Origin: Paenibacillus xylanexedens
Lineage (GTDB): Bacteria > Bacillota > Bacilli > Paenibacillales > Paenibacillaceae
Length of the DNA: 64,000 bases
Reading direction: 5' to 3'
Assembly: GCF_007680605.1 (NCBI RefSeq)
Contig: NZ_VEIO01000001.1
Location: forward strand, 1,550,001 to 1,614,000
Part shown: positions 28,744 through 38,328 of the stretch, piece by piece
Numbering within the stretch: the stretch's first letter is position 1
How the letters are laid out: the number at the start of each line of letters is the position of its first letter
Made by a program: the position numbers and the translations under genes
Notes under the pieces: model-generated
Seen by the model: the letters and a program-made list of their open reading frames with translations, nothing else
What the model was told of the DNA's origin: nothing
The model's database searches: none

Positions 28744-30120
28744 ATGGCAGTCGATACTGTGTTATGGAGCAGACTCGTAACGGGTCTGACACTTGGATTT
28801 CACGTTATTTTTGCAACACTTGGTGTAGGTATACCTCTGATGATTGCGATTGCTGAATTTATCGGTATTCGGAAGAAAGACCCCCACTACATACTTATGG
28901 CGAAAAGATGGTCACGAGGTTTTGTCATTTCGGTGGCTGTGGGGGTGGTGACAGGTACAGCGATATCGCTACAGCTGGCCCTGGTGTGGCCGAATTTTAT
29001 GAAGCTGGCTGGTAATGTCATTGCATTGCCGCTATTTATGGAAGTGTTTGCTTTCTTTTTTGAAGCCATATTCCTGGGCATTTATCTCTATACATGGGAT
29101 CGGTTCAAAAACCCGTATATTCACTGGCTACTTACAATTCCGGTTGTTGCCGGGGCAGGCATGTCTGCCGTTTTCATCACAACCGTGAACGGATTCATGA
29201 ACCAGCCGGAAGGATTTGTGATGCAGGCTGGCCAATTTACAGCGGTCAATCCCGTGCAAGCCATGCTGAATACAGCAACGTTCTCTAAAGTGTTCCATGT
29301 CTTAAGCTCGGCTTATCTGACAGGAGCAGCTTTGCTCGCCGGGATCGCGGCTCTGGCGATGTTGAAGAGAGGTGCATCTGCATACCACAGAAAAGGCTTA
29401 AATCTCATGATGGCTGTGGTTTTGGTATTCAGCTTGCTTAATACACTCGCCGGAGACGTATCTGCTAAGTTTTTGGCTGAACACCAACCGGAGAAGTTGG
29501 CAGCAGCAGAATGGCATTTCGAGACAGAGAGCGGCGCGGATTTGATCCTGCTCGGCTGGCTGAATGCAGAACATGAGATTATAGGCGCGTTACATCTGCC
29601 CAAGTTGCTCAGCTTTCTGGCCTTTGGAGACTTCAATGCAGAAGTCACCGGGCTGAACGAATTTCCGCCCGATGAACAACCGCCACTGCTAGTGCATTAT
29701 CTATTCGATTTGATGGCCGGCATCGGATTTGCTCTACTGGCCATCTCCAGCCTATATTTTCTGTTTGTGTTATGGAAGAAGCGTAATCCGCTGAACAAGT
29801 GGATGCTTGGTCTCGTTGCACTGAGCGCGCCGCTTGCTTTCCTCGCTGTGGAGATGGGCTGGTTCTATGCCGAAATCGGGCGACAGCCATGGATTATTCG
29901 GGGGTACATGCGTGTCGAAGAAGCCGCCACATCTTCTCCGAGTGTGCGAATTTTATTTTTTGTTTTCTTGCTTTTGTATATCGTGCTTGGCGTGATCTGT
30001 GTTCTCGTGTTGAAACGATTGTTCAATAATAATCCTGCCGAGGTTGAAATGGAACGGTGGTTGCAGGCCAAACAAGATAAGACGGCAACAGTTGCGGAGA
30101 AAGGAGAGGCATCCCCATGA
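28744..30120 (+). CDS. cydA: Cytochrome bd oxidase subunit I
   Basis: 458 residues with nine predicted helices; the quinol oxidase subunit carrying hemes b558, b595 and d, in the cell membrane. Starts MAVDTVLWSRLVTGLTLGFH with the axial His of the first helix, and holds the GRQPW motif near the end (AEIGRQPWIIRGYMR). Its length fits the short Q-loop form of Gram-positive bacteria. ATG 28744 is chosen over the ATG at 28717 because GAGGAGG lies 7 nt upstream. First gene of cydABDC; reduces O2 under low-oxygen conditions. A folded repeat element occupies its leader. Confidence 0.95.
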   Translation: MAVDTVLWSRLVTGLTLGFHVIFATLGVGIPLMIAIAEFIGIRKKDPHYILMAKRWSRGFVISVAVGVVTGTAISLQLALVWPNFMKLAGNVIALPLFMEVFAFFFEAIFLGIYLYTWDRFKNPYIHWLLTIPVVAGAGMSAVFITTVNGFMNQPEGFVMQAGQFTAVNPVQAMLNTATFSKVFHVLSSAYLTGAALLAGIAALAMLKRGASAYHRKGLNLMMAVVLVFSLLNTLAGDVSAKFLAEHQPEKLAAAEWHFETESGADLILLGWLNAEHEIIGALHLPKLLSFLAFGDFNAEVTGLNEFPPDEQPPLLVHYLFDLMAGIGFALLAISSLYFLFVLWKKRNPLNKWMLGLVALSAPLAFLAVEMGWFYAEIGRQPWIIRGYMRVEEAATSSPSVRILFFVFLLLYIVLGVICVLVLKRLFNNNPAEVEMERWLQAKQDKTATVAEKGEASP

Positions 30121-31130
30121 GTTATGAGTTAATTGGTATTTCAGTACTCTGGCTGTTCCTGTACGGTTATTTGATTGTTGCATCAATCGATTTCGGGGCT
30201 GGATTTTTTGCCTTCTATGCACGGCTGACCAAACAGGATCATCTAATCAATCGATTAATTTCTCGCTATCTATCGCCCGTATGGGAGATTACGAATGTAT
30301 TTTTTGTTTTTTTCTATATTGGTATCGTTGGATTTTTCCCGGATACGGCCTCATATTATGGCGCAGCTTTGATTGTTCCCGGAAGTATCGCCGTTATACT
30401 TTTAGCCATTCGTGGCTCGTTCTATGCTTTTGAAAATTACGGTTCCAAGAACAACATCGTGTACCTTTTTCTATATGGGGCAACGGGTTTGTTGATTCCG
30501 GCATCTCTCTCCGTAGCCCTGACCTTGTCCGAAGGTGGTTTCATCCTGAAGCAGGGAGAGACGGTTTCGCTAGATTACTGGGCTTTGTTCACTAATCCGT
30601 TATCCTGGAGCATCGTTGGGCTGGCCATTGTCTCTGTATTATTTATCAGTGGAACCTTTCTGACCTTCTACGCCTCACGGGCCGAAGATCAGGGTGCATT
30701 GAAGCTCATGCGGAATTATTCATTATTTTGGAGCACTCCTACGATTATTCTGGCGCTGACTGCATTTATATATTTGGGTCAGCACAATGAACGCCATTTT
30801 CAAAATATGATGGATCTCTGGTGGCTGCTCGCTTTATCCGTCGCTTTCTTCATGGTTGCCATGTGGCTGCTGTATAACGAACGCCGCTACGGACTTGCTT
30901 TTATTTGCGTCATGCTCCAGTTTTTCTGTGCCTTTTTTGCATACGGTATCGGTCAGTATCCATACATCCTTGATCCGTACATCACGATTCAGAGCAGTGC
31001 CACCCCGCCGGCTATGGGTTTCGCACTGGTTGTCGTCTTTATCGGGGGACTATGCCTGCTCATTCCATCTCTGATTCTGGTGTTCAAACTATTCCTGTTT
31101 GATGCGGATTATGTCAAAGGCAACAAATAA
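30117..31130 (+). CDS. cydB: Cytochrome bd oxidase subunit II
   Basis: 337-residue membrane protein with about eight helices that pairs with CydA. Conserved start ELIGISVLWLFLYGYLIVASIDFGAG is shortened here to its recognisable core LYGYLIVASIDFGAG. Its first four bases overlap the cydA stop (ATGA), so the subunits are translationally coupled. Confidence 0.93.
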   Translation: MSYELIGISVLWLFLYGYLIVASIDFGAGFFAFYARLTKQDHLINRLISRYLSPVWEITNVFFVFFYIGIVGFFPDTASYYGAALIVPGSIAVILLAIRGSFYAFENYGSKNNIVYLFLYGATGLLIPASLSVALTLSEGGFILKQGETVSLDYWALFTNPLSWSIVGLAIVSVLFISGTFLTFYASRAEDQGALKLMRNYSLFWSTPTIILALTAFIYLGQHNERHFQNMMDLWWLLALSVAFFMVAMWLLYNERRYGLAFICVMLQFFCAFFAYGIGQYPYILDPYITIQSSATPPAMGFALVVVFIGGLCLLIPSLILVFKLFLFDADYVKGNK

Positions 31131-31146
31131 AAAGGAGGATCGCCCT

Positions 31147-32988
31147 GTGAAAAGGCAAAGGAAAGAGCGAACCAAACAGCAAGGAAAGCAATCTAGTCGG
31201 CAAAAATCGATTCTGATCCAACAGCAGATGTCTTTACTTCGAAAAAGCAGACTTCTCCTTATGGCCTTTTCACTGGCCCTTGGTGCAGCGATCATAAGCC
31301 AGGCTGTATTTATGGCAGAAGCCGTACAGCGTATTTTTGTAGAAAAGGCACCCCTATCATCGATCATGCCGCTTCTCGGGTTATTACTCACCGTTATGGC
31401 TCTACGTACGCTGTTAACATACGGTAACGGGAAAGTTGGTTTGCATATGGCTACACGGGCCAAAACCAATATGCGTGCCAAGGTGCTGCGGAATCTGACT
31501 CAAGCCTCCATGTTCTCTTCATTGCAGGGACAGACGGGAGGCAAGGTCAGCGTTGCCCTGGACGCCGTCGATGAGGCGGACAGCTATTTCAGTCAGTACA
31601 TGCCACGTATGATGGAAGCATCGATTATTCCGATTGTAATTCTGGTTGTTGCCTTCACACTACATGCCAACACAGGCTGGATTCTGTTGTGTACAGCACC
31701 GTTTATTCCATTGTTCATGATTCTCGTTGGCTTGCAGACCAAAAATAAATCCGAGGAAAAGTATGCACAGCTGGCGGAGTTTTCCGGTACGTTCCTCGAT
31801 TCGCTTCAAGGTCTGGTGACATTGAAAATATTCGGACGGGTGAATCGCCAGCAACAGGAGATCGAACGCAGCAGTCTGGGTTATCGGGATAGCACGATGA
31901 GCATTTTGAAGATTGCTTTTACGAATACGTTTATGCTTGAAGCGATTGTCATGTTGAGTATCGGTATCGTTGCGTTAGAGCTTGCCATTCAGCTACTCGT
32001 GTATAAATCGATGACTTTTCATACCGCTTTTCTGTTGTTGTTGCTCGTTCCGGAGTTCTACAGTCTGTTAAAAAATACAGGTACTGCCTTTCACAGCGGT
32101 CGAACAAGCATGGGCGCTATCCGTAAGGTGGAGCAAATGCTTGGGGACAGTGAACAACGAAGTGAAAATTCACAGACCAAGGAAGATGTCGCGAAGACGT
32201 CACCTCTACAATTTTTGGCCGGGCCGTCGTCATCGAAGCCAGATATGGCGCCACTCATTGAATTAGAAAATGTCCGGTTTCACTATGCCCCGGGTTCCTT
32301 TGTACTTGAAGCAGGACATGTATCTGTAAAACCAGGAGAAAAGATCGCGATTGTTGGTCCAAGCGGCTCAGGTAAAACAACGTTATTGAACCTGATCTCC
32401 GGTTTGTTACGTACGACCTCGGGAGAAGTTTGGATTAACGGAAGACCGCTTGTACAAATAAACGAGGCCGACTGGTTTAAACAGATCAGTTATATTACAC
32501 AGCATCCCTATATTTTTGCAGGCACATTGGCTGAGAATATAGCTATAGGTGCAGGAGGCGATGAACCCCGTGCAGATATCGAAAAAGCGGCCGATCGCGC
32601 AGGACTCACATCCCTTATTGCCCAACTGGATAAAGGATTGGATACCCCTGTTGGGGAAGGAGGACGTGGGCTTTCAGGGGGAGAAAAACAACGCTTAGCT
32701 CTGGCTCGCGCTTTTTTGAAGAAACCTGCCCTCATTTTGTTTGATGAACCTACAGTTGGACTCGACCTGCGTACAGAACAGATTCTGCAACGTTCTATCG
32801 CAGCATTGTCAGAGCAGGCCACGATCATTACGGTGGCACACCGATTGTATACGATTCAGCAAGCGGACCAGATTTGGTTCATGTCGGGTGGTGTACTTGC
32901 AGATTCGGGAACACATCAGGAGTTGTTAGAACGAGTGCCTGTATATGCCGAGATGGTACAAATTCAGAGAACAGGAGGGATCGCATGA
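31147..32988 (+). CDS. cydD: ABC exporter subunit CydD
   Basis: 613-residue half-transporter: a six-helix membrane domain (about 25-310) and an ATPase domain with Walker A GPSGSGKTT, signature LSGGEKQRLA, Walker B LILFDEP and H-loop VAHR. With CydC it exports glutathione/cysteine-type thiols needed to assemble cytochrome bd. Start is GTG 31147, 8 nt after GGAGG; the frame is open upstream into cydB. It overlaps cydC by 4 bp. Confidence 0.9.
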   Translation: MKRQRKERTKQQGKQSSRQKSILIQQQMSLLRKSRLLLMAFSLALGAAIISQAVFMAEAVQRIFVEKAPLSSIMPLLGLLLTVMALRTLLTYGNGKVGLHMATRAKTNMRAKVLRNLTQASMFSSLQGQTGGKVSVALDAVDEADSYFSQYMPRMMEASIIPIVILVVAFTLHANTGWILLCTAPFIPLFMILVGLQTKNKSEEKYAQLAEFSGTFLDSLQGLVTLKIFGRVNRQQQEIERSSLGYRDSTMSILKIAFTNTFMLEAIVMLSIGIVALELAIQLLVYKSMTFHTAFLLLLLVPEFYSLLKNTGTAFHSGRTSMGAIRKVEQMLGDSEQRSENSQTKEDVAKTSPLQFLAGPSSSKPDMAPLIELENVRFHYAPGSFVLEAGHVSVKPGEKIAIVGPSGSGKTTLLNLISGLLRTTSGEVWINGRPLVQINEADWFKQISYITQHPYIFAGTLAENIAIGAGGDEPRADIEKAADRAGLTSLIAQLDKGLDTPVGEGGRGLSGGEKQRLALARAFLKKPALILFDEPTVGLDLRTEQILQRSIAALSEQATIITVAHRLYTIQQADQIWFMSGGVLADSGTHQELLERVPVYAEMVQIQRTGGIA

Positions 32989-34742
32989 AAGAGTTAGCTG
33001 TTCTGTCCAAAGCGATGATGCAGGAACGTAAAGACATTTTGCTTTCTATATTATGCGGATTTATTGCCGGTACCGCAGGTGTAGCCCTTTTCTCCGCAAG
33101 TGGGTACCTCATCTCGCAGACGGTATTTGCACCGCCGCTGTATACCTTGATTGTTCTAACGTCGATGGTCAAACTTCTCGGATTCGTGCGCGCGGCTAGC
33201 CGTTATGGGGAGAGACTTGCTTCTCACCGGGCAACCTTTTCCATCCTCAGCCGTTTACGAACCTCATTTTTTGCCAAGCTTATTCCGGTTACGCCTGGAA
33301 TTTTGAACAAAAACCGAAGTGGGGATCTACTGGCACGTATTGTAGGGGATGTAGAGAGTTTGCAACATTATTTTCTGCGTGTGGCTTATCCGCCTATTAT
33401 GGTGGTGATGGTGTTCCTGAGCACCGTCCTGTTTACAGCCGTTTTTTCATTCTGGATTGCGTCTTTACTCATCGTTGGTATGCTGATTACCGCCTTTGTT
33501 GTTCCAAACCTGGTGCTGATCGGTCAGCGTAAAATCAACGAACATGTGCGCGAGCAACGGGCAAAACTATCTACGGAGGTAACCGAAGTGTTGTATGCTT
33601 TCCGTGATTTGAAAGTATATGGGCAATTGGCAGGGCGGGAAGAGCAGCTTCGGCAGGAATCTGCTGAACTCGCAACGCAACAACAAAGAGCTGCTACACA
33701 ATTGGTGCTGGGACAATCCATGCATGTTTTTGTCACCTATTTAGTCACATGGGGTGTCCTGGTAATCAGTGCTTTTCTCATTGCGGACGGAGTCTTTGCC
33801 GGGGTTTATCTTGCGATGTTGATTCTGGCAACACAAACGATGTTTGAAGAATCCGCAGCAATGACTGTACTGCCCGCGTACAGGTTGGACAGCGAGCATG
33901 CCGCGAAACGTTTGGCTGAGACTGTGCCTGAACCGCAGACCAAAGGACATAATGGTCAAGTTCATTCACCTAAAACCCATTTATCACAGGAGGTCGATGC
34001 AGAAGCAGAGGCGCTAACCATTGAACTGTCCCATGTTTCATTTCAATATGAAGGGGAATGGAGATCTGCGCTAGATGACGTCTCACTCTACCTTGCACCT
34101 GGGTCCAAAACGGCGATTGTTGGACCGAGCGGCTCTGGAAAATCTACGATTTTGGATTTAATTCTCAAGTTACGGACACCTGCTACTGGCAAAATAAAAT
34201 TCAATGGCATCTCTGTGAATGAGTTGAATGAAACAGGCATATGGCAAAATACCCGTGCCACGTTGCAACAGAGCCACTTTTTCCGGGGAACGATTCGGGA
34301 TAATCTGCTACTCAGTGGTGAGTCTCACTCCGATGAATATGTGCATGATATACTCCATCAAGTTCAACTGTTCAACACATCTTTGGACGACACCGTATAC
34401 GAAAAAGGAGAAAACCTGTCTGATGGGGAGAAGCAACGGCTGGCTCTGGCCCGCGCTATGTTACGCAAGGGAAGGTTATGGTTGCTGGACGAACCAACCT
34501 CTTCGCTGGACTACGCTACGGAAGCACGCGTGTTACAGAATTTGCTGACACAAGCGGCAGAGGACACGCTATTACTCGTCTGTCACCGTTTGACAGGACT
34601 TGAACGGATGGATCAGATTGTGGTCATGGATCAAGGCCGGATTGTAGAAACAGGCTCGTTCGAGGAATTGATGGAGCGTAAAGGTTATTTTTACGAGATG
34701 AAGAAGATTGAACTGCAGATGATTGGAGAGCATGGAGCTTAA
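32985..34742 (+). CDS. cydC: ABC exporter subunit CydC
   Basis: 585 residues, partner of CydD, same architecture: membrane domain then ATPase with Walker A GPSGSGKST, signature LSDGEKQRLALARAM (note D in place of the second G) and Walker B LWLLDEP. ATG 32985 overlaps the cydD stop and follows AGGAGG. In-frame extension upstream to 32874 lies inside cydD and is not used. Order in this genome is A-B-D-C. Confidence 0.9.
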   Translation: MKELAVLSKAMMQERKDILLSILCGFIAGTAGVALFSASGYLISQTVFAPPLYTLIVLTSMVKLLGFVRAASRYGERLASHRATFSILSRLRTSFFAKLIPVTPGILNKNRSGDLLARIVGDVESLQHYFLRVAYPPIMVVMVFLSTVLFTAVFSFWIASLLIVGMLITAFVVPNLVLIGQRKINEHVREQRAKLSTEVTEVLYAFRDLKVYGQLAGREEQLRQESAELATQQQRAATQLVLGQSMHVFVTYLVTWGVLVISAFLIADGVFAGVYLAMLILATQTMFEESAAMTVLPAYRLDSEHAAKRLAETVPEPQTKGHNGQVHSPKTHLSQEVDAEAEALTIELSHVSFQYEGEWRSALDDVSLYLAPGSKTAIVGPSGSGKSTILDLILKLRTPATGKIKFNGISVNELNETGIWQNTRATLQQSHFFRGTIRDNLLLSGESHSDEYVHDILHQVQLFNTSLDDTVYEKGENLSDGEKQRLALARAMLRKGRLWLLDEPTSSLDYATEARVLQNLLTQAAEDTLLLVCHRLTGLERMDQIVVMDQGRIVETGSFEELMERKGYFYEMKKIELQMIGEHGA

Positions 34743-34764
34743 CTCTATGAAGCACTTATGAAGC

Positions 34765-34789
34765 AAAGCCGCATATAAGCGGCTTTTTT
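34765..34789 (+). terminator. Terminator of cydABDC
   Basis: AAAGCCGC (34765-34772) pairs with GCGGCTTT (34779-34786), then a T-run. Confidence 0.85.
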
Positions 34790-34948
34790 GCGTTAGATTC
34801 AGAACAGACGAACGGCGGAATCGTTATATTGCTCCAAAGTATTATAAATAAGACGATCGACCTGCGAAGCGTTGCTTGAAAGCAACATTCATGTCATACA
34901 TATATACTAAGGGTAACTAGTCCAATCATGTGAGGAGGTTCGGTTGAG

Positions 34949-35755
34949 GTGAGAAAAATAACGCAGTTTCCGCTCGTATGGATGTTTACAGGTGTTATTC
35001 TTGTGGGCCTATCCGGGTTCATGACCCAAAAGTTGTTCGTTGATTCGCAAGGCATTCTGTCGATTCTACTGGCACTTGCAGGAGGTGTCGTCTCCATTGC
35101 GATCTACTGGTTTGTAATGAAATTCATGGAAGGGCGCAGGGTACAAGAATTGCAACTTCGACATGCAGGAATTGAATTAATCTTAGGCTCAGGAGTCGGT
35201 CTGATCTTGATTGGTTTTTCTGTCGGGATCATCACGTTGCTTGGCGGATACAGCTTTACATGGTCAGCGACGAACGCGGTTGGTTCTATTTTGGCTTTGG
35301 CGATCGGTGCGGCCATTGTGGAGGAATTGATCTTTCGCGGCTTGTTCCTGCAAGCGATTGAAAAGCGACTTGGAAGCTGGTTCGCTTTGGCTATAACTTC
35401 GCTTTTTTTCGGTTTGGCTCATCTGCCCAATCCCGGAGCAACACTCTGGAGTTCAGTTGCTATTGTCATTGAGGCAGGCATTTTGCTCGGAGCGGGATTT
35501 CTGTGGCGGCGTAATCTGTGGTTTGTCATGGGACTTCATTTTGCATGGAATGCACTGGAGGGAATGCTGGGCATACCGGTGTCGGGCATAGCGACTCAAG
35601 GCTTTTTTGATGTACAGCTAACCGGATCACCATGGTTGACAGGGGGAAGCTTCGGACTGGAGGCATCCATTGTACCCATCATCGTCAGTTTACTGATTGC
35701 CATTCCTATGCTGATGAGCGCGCATCACAAAGGAAATATGAAGTTCAAAAGATAG
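34949..35755 (+). CDS. CPBP-family intramembrane metalloprotease
   Basis: 268 residues, about eight helices. CPBP/Abi motifs: EELIFRG (Glu125-Glu126 with Arg130), then FFGLAH (His158) and a later GLHFAWN His. Family members process CAAX-type peptides, act in bacteriocin self-immunity, or modulate other membrane proteins; which applies is not visible. GTG start 34949, 10 nt after GGAGG. Transcribed alone. Confidence 0.85.
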   Translation: MRKITQFPLVWMFTGVILVGLSGFMTQKLFVDSQGILSILLALAGGVVSIAIYWFVMKFMEGRRVQELQLRHAGIELILGSGVGLILIGFSVGIITLLGGYSFTWSATNAVGSILALAIGAAIVEELIFRGLFLQAIEKRLGSWFALAITSLFFGLAHLPNPGATLWSSVAIVIEAGILLGAGFLWRRNLWFVMGLHFAWNALEGMLGIPVSGIATQGFFDVQLTGSPWLTGGSFGLEASIVPIIVSLLIAIPMLMSAHHKGNMKFKR

Positions 35756-35808
35756 GCAAGCATACCGCACTTTTTTTTCGGGACTTTAGCAAGATACGTA
35801 CTGATCAT

Positions 35809-35843
35809 AAAGGGCAAACCGTTAAATGGTTTTCCCTTCTTTT
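35809..35843 (+). terminator. Terminator of the CPBP gene
   Basis: AAAGGGCAAACC (35809-35820) pairs with GGTTTTCCCTT (35828-35838) with one bulge, followed by CTTTTT. Confidence 0.7.
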
Positions 35844-35909
35844 TGATGTTTCCGTACATTCATATATTCCAGACATACATAAAGGATCATAAGAAATTGA
35901 AAATCAATC

Positions 35910-35940
35910 TTGACCTTAGGTATGACCTAAGGTTTAAGCT
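35910..35940 (+). promoter_or_regulatory. Orphan palindromic operator with a MerR-like layout
   Basis: Perfect 9-3-9 inverted repeat ACCTTAGGT-atg-ACCTAAGGT (35913-35933) directly after TTGACC (35910-35915); a 19-bp spacer would lead to TAAGCT, a poor -10. The layout resembles MerR-regulated promoters, but no MerR gene is adjacent. Rest of 35844-36111 holds an extended -10 box (TGGTATAAT near 36032) before the next gene. Confidence 0.4.
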
Positions 35941-36111
35941 AACTATCGATAAGACAACAAACGTGGAGCTATCTTCATCGTGTTTATTTCTTTCAATCAC
36001 CTAAAATTATACAAAAAGACCTGGTACTTCTGGTATAATAGTAATTTAAATAAAGGTAACTTGATGATCCATTGTATAAGTAATCCATCAGGAAAGGAAT
36101 GAAGGCCGCGA

Positions 36112-36756
36112 GTGAGTAGGTGGGAAATTGTTTCTTATGTTGCTATATTTGTTTACACGCTTGTGATGTTGTTGAATGACCAATCGATTTTGTTAGTGTT
36201 AGGTACAGTGCTGGTCGCTGGACTCATGGTGTTTAGTATTTTCGTCATTTATCCTATGGTCTGGGAAACCCGTATGGATCGATTAGAGGTTTTTTTACGA
36301 AGAAGGCAACATGCACCTTATATTTATATTAATTATGCGACAGCTAACAGGTTGGACGATGAAGTTGAGCTCACGATGGAAAAGCTAATGAGCAATACAT
36401 CGGCCAGCAAGTCGACGAAAGCCAACTATCAGGCAGCATACGGTGCGTATCGCAAGGATCTGTTTACCGTGAGAAAAGCGGTACGCGAGATGCGTAATTC
36501 GGTTTATCGTACATACTATGAAACGTTTGTCCTCATCGAAGAAGGACAGACTGAACGAGCCAGAGAGCATTTAGGTTCCATCAAAAGAGAGTGGATGCGA
36601 TTGGCCCTTCTGGCCGAAATTGAGCGTAAGCTGAATCATTACAAGGAAGCCGAGGAGCTTGCTGCGCAAGCCGTACAAGCTAGTAAAGGAGTTAATCGAT
36701 ACGCGATGACGAAAGAATATGAAAGATATTACTCTAAAGAACAGCAGGCACAATGA
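36112..36756 (+). CDS. Hypothetical two-helix membrane protein with helical cytoplasmic tail
   Basis: 214 residues. Two hydrophobic helices (about 7-21 and 27-48), then a ~160-residue, highly charged, Ala/Glu/Arg-rich helical domain ending in a TPR-like pair (KHxEAEELAAQAVQAS pattern seen as YKEAEELAAQAVQAS). I do not recognise a named family. GTG start (36112) with a moderate SD. Stands alone, with its own terminator. Likely a membrane-anchored scaffold, but this is inference. Confidence 0.65.
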   Translation: MSRWEIVSYVAIFVYTLVMLLNDQSILLVLGTVLVAGLMVFSIFVIYPMVWETRMDRLEVFLRRRQHAPYIYINYATANRLDDEVELTMEKLMSNTSASKSTKANYQAAYGAYRKDLFTVRKAVREMRNSVYRTYYETFVLIEEGQTERAREHLGSIKREWMRLALLAEIERKLNHYKEAEELAAQAVQASKGVNRYAMTKEYERYYSKEQQAQ

Positions 36757-36825
36757 TAGAAGCTGCTTTCAAGGAGAGAGTAAATTCACATCACAGTGTC
36801 GAGGGACAAGAACATGTTCCCATTG

Positions 36826-36850
36826 AAGTCGCTATTATAGCGGCTTTTTT
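36826..36850 (+). terminator. Terminator after the membrane protein gene
   Basis: AAGTCGCTA-tta-TAGCGGCTT then T-run. The same sequence recurs exactly at 45786-45810. Confidence 0.85.
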
Positions 36851-36854
36851 ATTT

Positions 36855-36896
36855 ATCGGTACAAGTCCATGTCCCGAGCCAAGGACTTGTACCGAT
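36855..36896. repeat. Perfect 14-bp inverted repeat
   Basis: ATCGGTACAAGTCC (36855-36868) and its exact reverse complement (36883-36896) around a 14-nt loop. No T-run follows, so it is not an ordinary terminator; it lies just after one. Nothing else recognised from 36897 to 37111. Confidence 0.6.
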
Positions 36897-37111
36897 TGCT
36901 GAAATAGAAAGCGGCGAATTTAGCTATATCATGCAGATAGATGTGAATCCCGTGCTTTGGATGCAGAAAAGTCGATTTGGCTACAAGAACGGAGGGTCAT
37001 ATCTACGTGATCGGCTAATTTTGTTTAACTAGCGGGCAGGTTAAAAGATATTCCATTCAAGGCAACTCTCTGTCCGAGATTGTAAAGTGTGTGTAATGTC
37101 AGAGAATTTAG

Positions 37112-37140
37112 TTGATAATCATTATCATTCGTGTTATATT
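37112..37140 (+). promoter_or_regulatory. Promoter with a perfect Fur box
   Basis: TTGATA (37112-37117), 17-bp spacer, TATATT (37135-37140). TGATAATCATTATCA (37113-37127) is a perfect 7-1-7 Fur box and covers the -35 element, so iron-loaded Fur should block RNA polymerase. PerR and Zur consensus differ at the outer bases and fit less well. Confidence 0.8.
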
Positions 37141-37218
37141 GTTCACCAGTAAACAAAATTTAATTAATTATCTCAAAAACCCACACTATTAATGCGATAT
37201 TTTTGTTTACAAGTAAAT
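37141..37218 (+). promoter_or_regulatory. Two MarR-like operators
   Basis: GTTCACCAGTAAACAA (37141-37156) directly follows the -10 box, and TTGTTTACAAGTAAAT (37203-37218) ends just before the SD. They are inverted copies of one another around a TTTAC-N2-GTAAA type core. Position suggests autorepression by the MarR protein encoded next. Confidence 0.6.
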
Positions 37219-37234
37219 AAGGAGAGAGTAAAGG

Positions 37235-37732
37235 ATGACTTCAAAAGATCAAACAAAACAGTTGCTTTATGATCAGTTTATCCGTTTTTTACATGTATAT
37301 GAGAACTACAAGGATACGGAAATCGAGCATTTTTTAAGTGTTGCACAGCGAGAAAGCATCGAGAAAATTCCTCAGCATTTGACCGCGGTTCATATGATTG
37401 ATTGCATAGGCAAACATGAACCTATTAATAACACGGGTATTGCCGAGGCGATGAATTTGTCCAAAGCAAGCATCACCAAAATTGGAAATAAACTGCTGGA
37501 GGAAGGATTCGTCAAACGTACAAAAATGAATGACAACAAGAAAGAGAGTTATTTCCGGTTGTCACCGCAAGGCAAAAAGATCTTCGAACTGCATGAACGT
37601 CTGCATGTACAAGAAACTGAACGCTTCTATCGTACTCTCGACAAATATTCAGAGACAGAGCTAAAAGTAATCCATCAATTTCTTCAAGACAGCAGTATAA
37701 ATATTGAATCCAGATCGAACGAAGGAGAGTGA
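37235..37732 (+). CDS. MarR-family regulator
   Basis: 165 residues, winged helix in the middle (PINNTGIAEAMNLSKASITKI, wing KMNDNKKESYFRLSPQGK) and helical dimerisation ends. First gene of an operon with two nitroreductases; stop and next start are within 6 bp. Two palindromic sites at its promoter suggest self-control, and a Fur box adds iron control. Confidence 0.88.
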   Translation: MTSKDQTKQLLYDQFIRFLHVYENYKDTEIEHFLSVAQRESIEKIPQHLTAVHMIDCIGKHEPINNTGIAEAMNLSKASITKIGNKLLEEGFVKRTKMNDNKKESYFRLSPQGKKIFELHERLHVQETERFYRTLDKYSETELKVIHQFLQDSSINIESRSNEGE

Positions 37733-37737
37733 AGCAT

Positions 37738-38313
37738 TTGAGTCTGGCGGAATTGATCAGGGCGCGCAGGAGCATTCGTAAATATAACTCTACGCCGGTG
37801 GACCATGATTTAGTTGTTGAATTACTACGCAAGGCTAATCGTCTTCAACCATTTGCTGAAGCTGGCTCGTGGCGTGTGGTCTATGCCGGAACTCCAGAAG
37901 CACGCAAACGGTTGGTAGACTGCATGCTTGAGCAGATGTCACAAAGCAGGTTCGGCAAACTGATTCCTGGGAAACTTCTGGATATTTTCAAAAAGAGATT
38001 TACCGATATTCCTGCGCACGTCATTGTTATGTCGACTGTAGGACCGGATCGGCTGACTAATGACCGCAATTATGCGGCCGCCTGCGGGATGATGCAGAGC
38101 TTCCAACTGATAGGTTGGGAACATGGATTAGGAATGCTATGGGATACAGAGTCCATGATGCTGCATGAAGGTTTTTTCAAAGGAATTGGCTTGCACGAGG
38201 ATGAAAGATTTGTTGGCATTCTTCATATAGGATATTACGATAAAGCGCCAAAAAGTCGGAAAAGAACGCCAGCCGAGCAGAAGTGGACCGTCTTGCGAGG
38301 ACAGTCTACCTAA
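37738..38313 (+). CDS. Nitroreductase-family protein 1
   Basis: 191 residues. FMN-binding nitroreductase fold: ELIRARRSIRKYNSTPVD at the start, WRVVYAG, and a C-terminal GWEHGLGMLWDT region with the family's Gly-rich turn. Uses NAD(P)H to reduce nitro compounds, quinones or possibly ferric complexes. TTG 37738 is preferred (10 nt after GGAG); a GTG at 37729 would have almost no spacing to the SD. Paralogue follows 15 bp later. Confidence 0.82.
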   Translation: MSLAELIRARRSIRKYNSTPVDHDLVVELLRKANRLQPFAEAGSWRVVYAGTPEARKRLVDCMLEQMSQSRFGKLIPGKLLDIFKKRFTDIPAHVIVMSTVGPDRLTNDRNYAAACGMMQSFQLIGWEHGLGMLWDTESMMLHEGFFKGIGLHEDERFVGILHIGYYDKAPKSRKRTPAEQKWTVLRGQST

Positions 38314-38328
38314 GAGGAGGATGTAAAA